From the NCBI GenBank assembly GCA_025642075.2, contig JAODUO010001204.1, positions 1-64,000 on the forward strand: a DNA stretch of 64,000 nt, in the 5' to 3' direction. Below are positions 25,201 through 36,079 of the stretch, piece by piece. Position 1 is the stretch's first letter; each line of letters opens with the position of its first letter. A program made the position numbers and the translations under genes. Origin of the DNA: Ridgeia piscesae. Its lineage: Eukaryota > Annelida > Polychaeta > Sabellida > Siboglinidae. Under the pieces are notes generated by a model. The model did not search any database. It saw nothing but the letters and a program-made list of their open reading frames with translations, and had not been told where the DNA came from.

Positions 25201-25970
25201 ATGATGGTATATGGCTGGAGAAGAACGATGATGGTATATGGCTGGAGAAGAACGATGATGGTATATGGCTGGAGAAGAACGGTGATGGTAACTATATGGC
25301 TGTAGAAGAACGATGATGGTATAAAACATGGCTGGAGAAGAACGATGATGGTATATGGCTGGAGAAGAACGATGATGGTATATGGCTGGAGAAGAACGAT
25401 GATGGTATATGGCTGGAGAAGAACGGTGATGGTATATGGCTGGAGAAGAACGGTGATGGTATATGGCTGGAGAAGAACGGTGATGGTATATGGCTGGAGA
25501 AGAACGATGATGGTATATGGCTGGAGAAGAACGGTGATGGTATATGGCTGGAGAAGAACGATGATGGTATATGGCTGGAGAAGAACGATGATGGTATATG
25601 GCTGGAGAAGAACGGTGATGGTATATGGCTGGAGAAGAACGGTGATGGTATATGGCTGGAGAAGAACGGTGATGGTATATGGCTGGAGAAGAACGGTGAT
25701 GGTATATGGCTGGAGAAGAACGATGATGGTATATGGCTGGAGAAGAACGGTGATGGTATATGGCTGGAGAAGAACGGTGATGGTATATGGCTGGAGAAGA
25801 ACGGTGATGGTATATGGCTGGAGAAGAACGATGATGGTATATGGCTGGAGAAGAACGGTGATGGTATATGGCTGGAGAAGAACGATGATGGTATATGGCT
25901 GGAGAAGAACGGTGATGGTATATGGCTGGAGAAGAACGGTGATGGTTTATGGCTGGAGAAGGACGACAGT
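22255..25970. repeat. 27-bp minisatellite (with 32-bp variants)
   Basis: Unit tatggctggagaagaacggt plus gatggta, 27 bp, over 3.7 kb. Some units carry a 5-bp insertion (tataaaacatgg) and others show acggt/acgat changes. The right-hand 650 bp is nearly pure 27-mers; the left side mixes lengths. Because 27 is 9 codons and the complement has no stop in any frame, the minus strand shows overlapping ORFs of 1152, 772 and 763 aa (HHRSSPAIY, ITVLLQPYT and PSPFFSSHI repeats). Three open frames, no domain and no stable reading frame argue against a gene. Confidence 0.95.
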
Positions 25971-25974
25971 GGAA

Positions 25975-26780
25975 AGACACTAACATGCGAGTAGCTCAAC
26001 CGCAAATTATACATTTTCCGATGCTTTATAAAAACTCATTTCGAAATATAATTTTATAGGTTAAATGGGTAATGTTATAGTACCAACCAGGATATATTCA
26101 AATCCAAGTTAACAATATGGATGTCACTTAAATACAAAATAAAGTTTGAACGGTAAATAATAAATTATGCCTGTTCTTCCTTTTTAACCATCTGTTTGTA
26201 TATTTTTCTTAAAGGAAACAAAACACAAAGTTGTTATGTTACCTTATAACATAATTAAAACAACCTATCCATTTGGAAATATATTCTCCAATTGCACGAC
26301 GGTAAATAACTCAGAATGCGTTATTACAGTGGACCACTCTAATAAAGTGTCTGAAATAGTGTAGGCTAACATATTATCCATCACGTAGTAAATTGATCAG
26401 TAATCGTCGAACTGTTATGAGGTTATGGCGCGCAAGGTTACTAATTTTGCCTCACACCTAACCAGCCCGGTTTATTGTTTGATTTCTCTTATCCTCCTGG
26501 ATTCTGAAGCAGTGATATATTTTCGTAAATTAAAAAACATATTAGCATACAATGAAACATGCTGACGTAGTGTTATTAGCGGTAAAAGGGACATGGTAAT
26601 TACACATTTTGACTAATTTCATTGTATCTGACGTTCCTGCCCGTGCGAATAGATATAACATCATCATTGTGCGATAAAACGGAAACCAATTTTATAGTAT
26701 AAATACCGCGGACTGTTATTTTACTTTCCTATGATGATTACTGTGAAGAGTTGCTTTTAAATTTCATCCGATAAATTGAA
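25975..26780. other. Unique AT-rich stretch
   Basis: No ORF of note, no repeat, no recognised element. Confidence 0.45.
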
Positions 26781-26782
26781 AC

Positions 26783-27727
26783 ATTACCCTTGAGGTGGGG
26801 ATAAGGGCCTTCAAGGTGAGCACATTTAAATATTACCCAAACCCTTGAGGGTAGGGTTAGGGCCTTCAAGGTGAGCAAATTGAAATATTACCCAAACCCT
26901 TGACGGTAGGGATAAGGGCCTTCAAGGTGAGCAAATTTTAATATTACCAAAACCCTTGAGGGTAGGGATAAGGGCCTTCAAGGTGAGCAAATTGAAATAT
27001 TACGCAAACCCTTGAGGGTATGGTTAGGGCCTTCAAGGTGAGCAAATTGAAATATTACCCAAACCCTTGAGGGTAGGGATAAGGGCCTTCAAGGTGAGCA
27101 AATAGAAATATTACCCAAACCCTTGAGGGTAGGGATAAGGGCCTTCAATGTGAGCTAATTTAAATAGTACCCAAACCCTTGAGGGTAGGGATAAGGGCCT
27201 TCAAGGTGAGCAAATTGAAATATTACCCAAACCCTTGAGGGTAGGGATAAGGGCCTTGAATGTGAGCACATTGAAATATTACCCAAACCCTTGAGGGTAG
27301 GTATAAGGGCCTTCAAGGTGAGCACATTGAAATATTACCCAAATCCTTGAGGGTAGGGATAAGGGCCTTCAATGTGAGCACATTGAAATATTACCCAAAC
27401 CCTTGAGGGTAGGGATAAGGGCCTTCAATGTGAGCTAATTTAAATAGTACCCAAACCCTTGAGGGTAGGGATAAGGGCCTTCAAGGTGAGCAAATTGAAA
27501 TATTACCCAAACCCTTGAGGGTAGGGATAAGGGCCTTGAATGTGAGCACATTGAAATATTACCCAAACCCTTGAGGGTAGGTATAAGGGCCTTCAAGGTG
27601 AGCACATTGAAATATTACCCAAATCCTTGAGGGTAGGGAAAAGGGCCTTCAATGTGAGCACATTGAAATATTACCCAAACCCTTGAGGGTAGGGATAAGG
27701 GCCTTCAAGGTGAGCAAATTAAAATAG
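26783..27727. repeat. 56-bp minisatellite, about 17 copies
   Basis: Unit acccaaacccttgagggtag, ggataagggccttcaaggtg, agcaaattgaaatatt. A five-unit block is duplicated at an offset of exactly 280 bp: tgagctaatttaaatagtac at 27,151 and 27,431, and gtaggtataagg at about 27,296 and 27,576. Confidence 0.96.
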
Positions 27728-28479
27728 TAAGGCTGTTTACATCACCGTTACGGATTATGGCGCACTAAAGTCACCTAGTCTGCGGTTGCTATAAGTTTGA
27801 GACAAATAACTTTGCTTTTGTTCATAGTGTCCGATATAAACCTGGTGTATCTAATATCAGTGTCAGCGGGCGTCGTAGACGTATCTATTGGCAACTAGTG
27901 ACAAATGTCACCCTGAAAGTGTAAGCGCGCCGCCAACGTTATTTCTGCATATTCGGGGTTGCACTTTGACGTCTTGAATAAAACGCACATGGCGGTTTGT
28001 TTGTAGGGCAGAAAGCTGTTGCTGTAGCAAGTGCCCAAATGTAAATAGGGCGGCGTGCCGTTGTCTACAAGTTCATACCCGGTTCATACCTTTCAATGCT
28101 TTTTTCACTTGTTATAATTTATCAGCAAATGTAGATGGCCTGTCAGTCTTGATACTTCCCATATGCCGGAAAACGGGGCAGATACGGGGTCATTGTGGGA
28201 AGTTGTTTGTGTCAACTAAGCAGCTAACCATCGTATGCAATGCATGAATGCCCAAAGGACACACCAGGATTTGTTGCTATCGTTTCTGCACATGTTTATA
28301 AATTGGTGTTATAATGTACAGTATATTTACACCACAACTCATCCACACATAGTTATATGAGTTTATTGTTTTGCTATGATAATGCAGTCATAATAGTGTT
28401 TTGATAATGTAACTTGTTAGGCTTTCATTATTCCGATAAATATTCCCTTTGCATAAAAACTATTGATTTTCTATATATA
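27728..28479. other. Unique stretch, nothing recognised
   Basis: Moderate GC at 27,740-28,080, then AT-rich. No supported coding or repeat feature. Confidence 0.4.
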
Positions 28480-28800
28480 ATCATTTTGCATATAGTTTTT
28501 CCATAGAATTATATAGAATATTCTATAGGATGTTTTTCTATATAAAACAATAGGATATTGCCTATAGAAAATATTCTAAAGAAAACAATAGGATATTTCG
28601 TATAGTTTCCTATGGAATACTTCCTACAGGGAGTATCCTACAGAACAGTTCCTATAGAATTGTAAAAAAAAACTATAGGATATTTCCTATCAAAATCTTT
28701 AGTAAACTATAGAAGATATTCTACCGAAAACTATAGGATATTTCCTATAGGCTATTTTCTATAGGATATTTCCTGTAGAAAGTATTCTGTATGACATACT
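28480..28800. repeat. Cluster of ctatagga / tcctatag inverted repeats
   Basis: Repeated words ctatagga, aggatatt and tcctatag occur in both orientations about every 20-40 bases, for example ctataggatatttcctatag, an 8-bp stem with a 4-bp loop. They form many small potential cruciforms in a roughly 320-bp AT-rich block. No coding content. Confidence 0.75.
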
Positions 28801-29214
28801 CATTATACATATGCACACGTTGATCTTCATAACTGTTTTATTATATCACATAATAAAATTCAAATACAAGCGCACAGGAAATCAACATAAATATACCCAA
28901 TCATAATGAATGACAAATACAAACACATACAAAGTAAAGTATATTAAGCATTCAGGGTACATGTACATAAATGCAAATAATGAGACAAATCATTTACACA
29001 AATGTTATACACATATGTACATTATAATACAATACATACACACATATGCACTGGAATCGTCATAACAGGGCTTTATTTTTTAGTTCCAGTATTTGTGGAA
29101 TTTGTTTGCACAGCCTCAAGGTGGCTTTTATGAGCACGGGTGTATCAAGGTTTTACCTGAAAATGTTTGGAACATCCCCCTCCCCTGATGCTTTGCAAGA
29201 GACTTGATATACAC
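28801..29214. other. AT-rich unique stretch
   Basis: Many caaatac/cacatac words but no regular repeat, and no gene seen. Confidence 0.4.
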
Positions 29215-29480
29215 AATACTGAAATTACAAATGGTTTAAAACATATTAGCCAGAGTATTATGTAGAATCGGTAATTATATGCCCATATTACGTACAACAA
29301 CACTAAAGTCACTTCACTGGTTGCCAGTGGAATTTCGGATGAATTACAAGATACAGCTGCATGTCTATTGATGTTTAGTTCATTCTTCACATTGTCATGA
29401 ACCAGAATACGTATCGGACACGTTGATTCATAGAACACAGAATGACCTAACACTTGTCAGGCCCGGGGACTTTGTGACTT
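29215..29480 (+). mobile_element. LINE reverse transcriptase C-terminal fragment
   Basis: One frame reads NILARVLCRIGNYMPILR, LKSLHWLPVEFRMNYKIQL, a stop, then EPEYVSDTLIHRTQ. This matches the post-polymerase segment A-R-x-L/V...LHWLPV-x-x-R-x-x-Y-K-I-x-L of Jockey/CR1/L2-group LINEs. Stops interrupt it and no catalytic core is present. Confidence 0.75.
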
Positions 29481-29507
29481 TCTCATTCAGTACAAAAACA
29501 GGACTCT

Positions 29508-29585
29508 GTGATAATAATAATAATTATCATTTATGAAGTGCAATATCCAACATGCTCAAAGCGCTATATAATAACATATCAAACT
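29508..29585. repeat. ATAAT-run / caaagcgct repeat tail
   Basis: ataataataattatcattta, tgaagtgcaatatccaacat, gctcaaagcgctatataata. The same arrangement (ATA/AT run, short tatatagcgc-like motif, caaagcgct) recurs at 32,423-32,490 and more weakly at 45,355-45,440 and 50,930-51,010. It resembles tails of old non-autonomous elements. Confidence 0.45.
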
Positions 29586-29924
29586 ACTCTTTATGTGTTA
29601 TAAAATAATAATAATAAAATAAAATAATAAGTACAACTGTACAAATTACGTTCAGATAAATAAAATTATACACGATAAATTACTCATATTAAAACTGTTA
29701 ATTAAACATTGTAAATAAGTAAATCGATGACTAAAAAACTAAAAGTAATTATTACTCTGTTTACATGCGAAACACATACTAAACGCTCGCACAAATAAAT
29801 ACATACCGTTAAAAACAATACATATGTATAAAAACTAAAGCAAGATAAAATATTTAGATCAAAGTCTAGAAATTCATGAAAATGTTCATCAAGTTGGAAG
29901 TAAATTGGATTTCAATTTGTTTTC

Positions 29925-31832
29925 ATAATTTCACAACTAGCAGTGTTTTGCTCACTTCAACGTTTCAACCACCATCGGCGGCCTTCTTCAGGAACTGAAT
30001 GGTCACTGCTCGCTAGATGGCGTGCAATGTGTGTACACACGTGTTCTCGCACACAACGAGAGTCCGCGAGAACGAGTTCGAAAGTTCAAAATGGCGACAG
30101 GTATACAAACTGAAAAGACTGACAGCGAAAACGGCGCTTTACGACGATAACAACATTGATCTGACGGGCACGCAACTCAAGAAATGGGTGGAACATATCA
30201 AAATACACGTTAAATGAAGACCAAACGAGAGTAAAAGGTAAGGGACTAAACTAAGCAGTAACACCAGACAAGCTTCCAGTCGAAGATTTTGTCGTAGCCA
30301 CCGAGCAGGCTTGCTGTTCTTTGCCCATTGATAAAGCAGACCAATTGAGAGCACATGTGGCTGGCGTTATGAAGTCGACAACATTACTGAAGCCGAACAT
30401 CATCAAGAAAGAACGGCAAGCCCTGGTGGAACTGAGGAAAGAAAACAGCCATAATGGACACTGACGAATATGAACAGGAAATTATCCTACTCCCAAATAT
30501 AAGAGGAAGTTAGTGTCCATTATCAAGAAGCTGTAAGAGGAGGACAATGTCACAAATGAACAGTATAGTACCTGGGTCCTACAGCAGAGAATCTACCAAC
30601 AATGTATTGTACTCCGAAAATCCATAAGCCAGACCCTCCTCAACCCTCTTAGGCCGATAGTTGACTACACAGAGTCTATAGGATACAACGTGTCCAGATC
30701 ACTGGCGGACCTGCTTGCACCTATTGTCGGGAAGACAACACACAACATCACAAACTCAACGCACTTAGCTAGTGAAATGGCATGTGTAATGATCGAACAA
30801 GATGAAATGTTCCTGTCACATGATATAGTTAGTGTCTCTGTTCACCTACACCCCAATTGATGACACATTAACAAGAAACGACTGGAGGAGGACGCAACAC
30901 TGAAGTTAAGGACACATTTACAGGTGGGGGACATTATGGAGTTGTTACAGTTTGTCGTTACAACAACATACTTCAGCTTCAGGGGCATTATTTACCAACA
31001 GAAGTTTGGCACAGCGATGGGAAGCCCAGTGTTACCGGTGATAGCCAATCTATTTATGGAATGGCTGGAACAACAAGCCATCGCCACAGCTCCAGTTACG
31101 TGTCAGCCCCGACTGTGGAAGCGATACGTGGATGACGTAATGGAGATAATGAAGAAATGGTGTGAACAACAATTGACAGCGCACCTAAACACCATTGATA
31201 CCACAGGCAATATCAAGTTCACGTATGAAGCAGAGAGTGAGGGGTCACTGACTTTCCTTGACACAGTGATGGTACGGAAAGAGGATGGGACGATCAAACT
31301 CCTCGTGTATCGAAAGAAGACACACACCGACCAGTATCTGAACTTTAGTTCACATCACTCGCTACATCAGAAACTGGGAGCCATACAAACACTACTAGAC
31401 AGATGCAACAACATCGTCACAGACCCAGAGGACAGACGGAAAGAAGAGGAATACATCACCAAAGGTCTACAGGAGTGTGGCTACCTTAAGTGGACTATAA
31501 GGACAATCAGAGAAAAGCAGCAAAACCAATGAAGAAAGACCAAGGATAAGAACAAAGAGAATTCCAGATGTTTGGTTACACTACCATATGTCCACGGTGT
31601 GACGGAACTGGTACAGCGTATCCAAAAACATCACGATATAGCATCAGCTGTCAAACCACACAGAAGCCTCAGACAAATACTGGTGCATACAAAAGACAAA
31701 GTGTAAGACAAACACAAGACCGACTGCGTGTACCAAATCCCATGTAAGACCTGCAATATGTGCTACATCGGTGAAACAGGAAGAACATTTGGTACGAGAC
31801 TAGATGAACACCAAAAGAAGTTGAAACCGTAA
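29925..31832 (+). mobile_element. Penelope-like element with GIY-YIG endonuclease (decayed)
   Basis: From about 30,280 plus-strand reading gives DFVVATEQACCSLPI, then NPLRPIVDYTESIGYNVSRS and LADLLAPIVGKTTH, then a 202-codon ORF (30,924-31,532). That ORF has TTYFSFRGIIYQQKFGTAMG, the catalytic WKRYVDDV, LTFLDTVMV and YRKKTHTDQYL. In the same frame, past a TGA (31,530) and a TAA (about 31,707), CVYQIPCKTCNMCYIGETGR and TFGTRLDEH form the GIY-YIG-type endonuclease. This RT plus C-terminal GIY-YIG order is the signature of endonuclease-bearing Penelope-like elements. Upstream, aacgtttcaaccaccatcgg followed by cggccttcttcagg resembles the motif often found at their ends. Frameshifts before 30,924 (near 30,480, 30,530 and 30,850) and the two stops mean it is not autonomous. 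Confidence 0.88.
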
Positions 31833-32144
31833 CAACTAGACGTTGTACTCGGGAGACACGAAAATGTTCGACAAACATGAACACAAACTGCTTGTTTACG
31901 CCTTTCTGCACTACGCTACCTTGCGCATGCGCGACCTACTTTGCATTGTTGCCAAAGACCGCAACCCCGAATTCAACAAGGTTGTTCTACTAAACATGTG
32001 GCGAACTATTCTTAAATGGAATCACAAACACTATCAGCTGCTTTGATCCAAACATCTCACTTTTGATTCCCTTTAATACTAGCTTTGGCATGAGTAAGGT
32101 GTGCTATATAGTTTGATGTACCCAAAACAATGTTAGTAGTTTAA
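31833..32144. other. 3 prime flank of the Penelope-like element
   Basis: Probably 3 prime tail and flank. One open frame of 67 codons at 31,843-32,046 has no recognised motif. Confidence 0.35.
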
Positions 32145-32420
32145 ACATTTTGCTTTCGAAATATTCAGATTGTAAACCAAAATTCAGATTGCAAAGAACA
32201 TAATTTTTACTTAGTGCTTATTGGCACTGGTTGCTTTAGTCTCAGCTCGTTCCCACTTTCTGATCAACTTGGGACAACACCAGCCGATTCAATGAATAAT
32301 TTCCTAACGGAACATACAAGGTCTTTTACGTATTCAACTTGGGACTACATGAACCGATTCAATGAACGTCCTGCTAATAATTACCTAACGGAACATTCAA
32401 GGTCTCTTTGCGTAAAAAAG
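32145..32420 (+). repeat. Dispersed repeat, copy B (tail plus two modules)
   Basis: tgtaaaccaaaattcagatt and tagtgcttattggcactggt, then two modules beginning tcaacttgggac (32,266 and 32,336) with accgattcaatgaa, taacggaacat and caaggtct. Matches copy A at 16,955 in reverse complement and copy C at 32,935. Confidence 0.8.
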
Positions 32421-32934
32421 TAAAAGTAAGTTCTTATATAGCGCAGTATCCATTCAACAGTACTGTTCAAAGCGCTTTACAATTTACTCCCTGGCAGACC
32501 TGTTCATACGAAAACCATCTCGACTTCTCTGGGAGGCATTCAGCCACGCGGCAATTAATTTGCGAAGAATACTCGTACATAAATATTCATATATGTCTAT
32601 AGCCAGGTACTCATTCAGACAGCTGAGTGAAGTGGAGTAATGTAGAGTGAAAACAATTTATGCAAGGTTTTACACGGCAGCACAAGATTCGAATCCGGTG
32701 TGCTGGTCCCAGATTCGGCCGGCCCCAGATTCGGCTAAACACATACCCGGCGTGCGCGCGCAAGCGCAGTCCCGCTTTTATCTGCTCTGACGTAGTGTTG
32801 ATAACATTCGTCACGCCCGGGCCGAGTTTCTTCAAAACGCTTATCGCAATCTGGGCCCGGCTGATTCGGGGACCACCATACCGGGTCCTCTTAGTCGAGA
32901 GTTCGATACTCTACCCCTGAGCGACTGCGCTACT
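32421..32934. repeat. Composite repeat region, possible SINE-like element
   Basis: Starts with the tatatagcgcagtatccatt / caaagcgctttaca tail. A GC-rich block follows (32,690-32,935). Its minus strand begins gtagcgcagtcgctcagggg, tagagtatcgaactctcgac, with an A-box-like TCGCTCAGGGG and a CTCT/AGAG stem, and the plus strand has agattcgaatccgg, like a tRNA B box. These suggest tRNA-derived SINE pieces, but no full A-box/B-box pair at normal spacing was found. Confidence 0.35.
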
Positions 32935-33125
32935 ACAATCAACTTTGGACTACATAAACCTATTCAGTAACATGGCACTACATGAACCGATGCAATGAAC
33001 GTCCTGCCAATAATTACTTAGCCGGTCTCTTTTCGTAATCAACTTGGAACTACATGAACCGATTGAGTGAGCGTCCTGCTAATAATTACCTACCGGAACG
33101 TACAAGTTCTCTACGTAATCACGGT
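32935..33125 (+). repeat. Dispersed repeat, copy C (two to three modules)
   Basis: atcaactttggactacataa, cactacatgaaccgatgcaa, gaacgtcctgccaataatta, then a second module atcaacttggaactacatga, accgattgagtgagcgtcct, gctaataattacctaccgga, acgtacaag. Same 82-bp module as copies A and B. Confidence 0.8.
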
Positions 33126-33133
33126 CTACCTAC

Positions 33134-33328
33134 CTCGTCAGTGACGGGCCATCGAGGCTGCTGCTGCTGTTGCAGCTGCTCGTTCTCAGCGTACTTAACC
33201 CACGCCGAGCCGCCGACAGTTGCAGGTGCTCGTGGTTCTACAGCCGACCTAACACTGCCTGGTCTCAACACCAGCCCGGCATTTGTGCGAGTGAAAGACT
33301 TCCCGGTCGTTGAATTACTTCTTCTCAT
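33134..33328 (-). CDS. Candidate first coding exon (cytoplasmic N-terminus of a membrane protein)
   Basis: ATG at 33,328 in a good context (ttcaccATGa) opens 65 codons that end at a strong donor, GACGAG then GTAGGT, in phase 0. The peptide begins MRRSNSTTGKSFTRTNAGLV, is Arg/Ser/Thr-rich and hydrophilic, has a QLQQQQQ run and ends WPVTDE. The block is richer in GC than its flanks, as first exons often are. Its phase matches the acceptor of the transmembrane exon at 18,913, giving a 14.2-kb intron that would hold two minisatellites, LINEs and the Penelope-like element. No homologue is recognised. The opposite strand is also open, so coding status needs transcript support. Confidence 0.5.
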
Positions 33329-33329
33329 G

Positions 33330-34785
33330 GTGAACACGCACTTCTCCCAACCGTTCCCGACCTACGTTTATTTGTGCGACGTGTGTAGTGTTGTTTGGTG
33401 AGTGGTCATTAGCGACAGTTGGCGTTTCAGACATCGTCGCATGCATGGTAGGATTGCCATATGGCTTCTCGGGTTACATAATATGATCACGAAACATGCG
33501 TGTATATTATACCAACATATATCTATCTAGGCGGGGGTCACATCACACTTACGTGCTTGTTTGGGTTTCGGTAGTGTAGCGTTTAGCCGTTGTCCCAACA
33601 GTGACATCACCAGGCGTTGCGCGCCACTTCAAGGCTAGTGGAGAGGCGTAGTTTGTCGCACAGATGATTGAGTATGGGCGTTGTGAATGACACGAGCGGT
33701 GTCTTGTTTCGCTAGATGGTAGCACGTATCGGCTAAGGACGGTCAATAATTCCGTATAAACGTTGTATTTCATGTTGGCACACGCAAGCCATGCTATTTT
33801 GGCGAAGTGAATGTACCATTGCGAAATTGTCTTAACTTGTCTATATTTATTATTTTAAATATATATGTAATACGAGTGAATAGTTACACATAGATGCCAA
33901 ATAATCCGATGACCCAGTAACGTGAACACATACAAACATGACTGTACTATCTTAATATCATGACTCTGCTAGGAATGATAAACAATCGACTTTTATTAGG
34001 GGTGGTCTCATAATTACAAATTCAAAAGTTATATGGATCGTATTAGTTAGACCAAACACCTATCCCAAAAACCTGCGCATCGTAAAGTGGCTCAAACACA
34101 TGTACTTTTAATCGACGTCACTAGGTGGGGAAACTGTACAGAAAACGATTAGCTATGTTAACAAGTCGCTAAAATGTCCCACTTATGCAAAGTAATGCCA
34201 CAATCACTGAAAAATCACCGTGTCATTATATATGAGCCAAAATAGCAGATACCTGAACAAATATATTGTTTACCGATGTTTGTACGGGTCAACGATCATA
34301 ATATGTACGATCAAATTAGTGCAGCCATTGCTGTATAATGGATTTACTGACATAATTACAGGTGTATGTCGGCCAATGTTGCACATAACTGAACAAATAA
34401 GGTGTCCAATCCCATGTGTTTAGGTTCAAAGGCCATTGGAAGGTCATTCCTGAAATAATTATGTGTGTCACCGGCATATTTACTGACAGAGGTAGAATAT
34501 ATTTTTCAGGGCAAGGTCATTTTGGTAATGTTAGGCGCACCTAGGCCAGTGAGCAGTGCACACAGGCTAACACTTTCTTTTAAGGGTATACTACTAAGTT
34601 TAGCTACTATAAAATAAAGTACAATTCTAGTAGTAAAAGTAAATAAATTTTCAACTTAGTAATTACCGTAAATGACCGGAGTTTAAGGTTTTTATATATA
34701 ACATTGTAAAGTATCGCTCTACTAAATATAATTCGATAAACCATCAGCAGTATTCTTCAGAACGGAAGTTGCAGATAGTACCCTC
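33330..34785. other. Unique stretch, possibly promoter region of the minus-strand exon
   Basis: No repeat or coding segment recognised. The part next to 33,330 would be the 5 prime UTR and promoter if the exon at 33,134-33,328 is real. Confidence 0.35.
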
Positions 34786-34795
34786 TACCCGCCAT

Positions 34796-34835
34796 CGACG
34801 CACGCACGCACGCACGCACGGACGCACACACACAG
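34796..34835. repeat. Short (ACGC)n / (CA)n microsatellite
   Basis: cgacgcacgcacgcacgcac followed by ggacgcacacacaca. Confidence 0.9.
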
Positions 34836-34973
34836 AGTAGTTAGCAGTCAGTAGTCAACCGATCACGTATTTGTGTCCATGCCGCTCATACTCTTAATCG
34901 CTAGGTGGCACTATTATACTAATCGGACGTAGACAGCGGCTATTTACCTTATTCCCATTCGGCATACACAAAA

Positions 34974-35920
34974 ATGTTAAAGCCCGTCAAATATGCTCTA
35001 CCTACAAGCATCCGGTATGTGACATCCATGCCTGATCAAAGTCGCTTTATTCTTTTCAGTGACATAAAAGAAACTGCAATTATGACAGTTTCATCAGATC
35101 CGGGACTGCCGTCTCCAACAATCACTCCAATTTCATATCGTATACAATCAGTCTTCGACCAGATTTCTACAAATCTACCCTATCAATGGTTAGTGCTGGG
35201 TATCACCGTCAATGTTATCAGTGCATTATTGGCAACCTCCGTCGTCTGGAAGATGATACTGAATCACAGGCATCGAAAATGGGCTTAGTTCGAATTCATC
35301 GATGGGTGAAAAAACAGAGTCCTCATTGTCTTTGCCAAACACCATTCACCGTCCTTTATGTCTCTCCAGTGTTCGATAACTAGCGGGGAGTTTGCAGAGA
35401 GAGGAGTATGTGCACAGCATGCGAGCACGCTCCACGCAAGGCGCTTGTTGTGTTGCTGGGACATATTCACAATTCGCAAACATGTCATCCAGCTGTATGA
35501 GGTGATATTTTCTTTGCGCTTGCTGAATGTTGAAAATGTTTTACGGAATGGGTAAGAGAAACTACTGAAACGCCTACAACCCAATCAAGGACTTTGTCTA
35601 CTTCACGAAGCTAGATCATGCCAAAGCTGATGCTATTGCATTATCGCAAATGTACAGCTCGAATATCCCCATTTCAAATGCTCGTGCAGGAGCTTACGCT
35701 CGCATAAGCGCATGCAAGTACCAAGACATCGCTCTTCTTCTATGTCGTAATATTCTACGGACTTTCAGAAAATTCAAATGCCTACCGTGAACACCAACAA
35801 CCGTCGAAATGGAGTTCGAGTCTGTAAAGTTATACCTCCATACCTCATCCGGTTCTTCAACATTGTAATGGCTGAGTCACAAATCTATTTCGTATTGCCA
35901 ACATTCGAGCACGTCTGACA
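34974..35920. other. Open but unrecognised stretch
   Basis: Plus-strand frames at 34,974-35,288 (104 codons, one hydrophobic segment WLVLGITVNVISALLATSVV) and around 35,598-35,790 (KLDHAKADAIALSQMYSSNI) are open but match no family I know. They may be diverged 5 prime parts of the pseudogene that is clear from 36,080, or chance. Confidence 0.3.
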
Positions 35921-35929
35921 ACTACATCA

Positions 35930-36040
35930 TGCAAGACTCCTTCGTCTGATCACGTCTCGAATACGGGAACGCTGTCCTGTACAACATCTCCCACCGCCTC
36001 TTGCACAGCCTTCAACAGCTGCCGATGTTGTCATCATGGA
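35930..36040 (+). mobile_element. LINE reverse transcriptase scrap
   Basis: One frame reads RLEYGNAVLYNISHRLLHSL then QQLP. This fits the R-L-x-Y-x-N-x-x-L-Y...L-L-x-x-L-Q motif after the catalytic core of Jockey/CR1/L2-group LINEs. Only about 35 codons remain. Confidence 0.6.
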
Positions 36041-36079
36041 TGTTCAGTAGGTGCTTTTCCGTGTCGTATGGCCATACCG

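Noticed and set aside
22528..25986. 1152-codon ORF on the minus strand
   Set aside because: It lies wholly in the 27-bp minisatellite, two other frames of the same strand are equally open, and it has no domain, start context or splice signal. A by-product of a stop-free 9-codon unit.
26783..27727. Telomere-like repeats, because of gggttaggg and ttgagggtaggg words
   Set aside because: The period is 56 bp, not 6, and TTAGGG does not occur in tandem.
32870..32935. Possible tRNA gene on the minus strand
   Set aside because: An A-box-like segment and a CTCT/AGAG stem are present, but no B box at tRNA spacing and no acceptor stem pairing were found. Kept only as a weak SINE hint.
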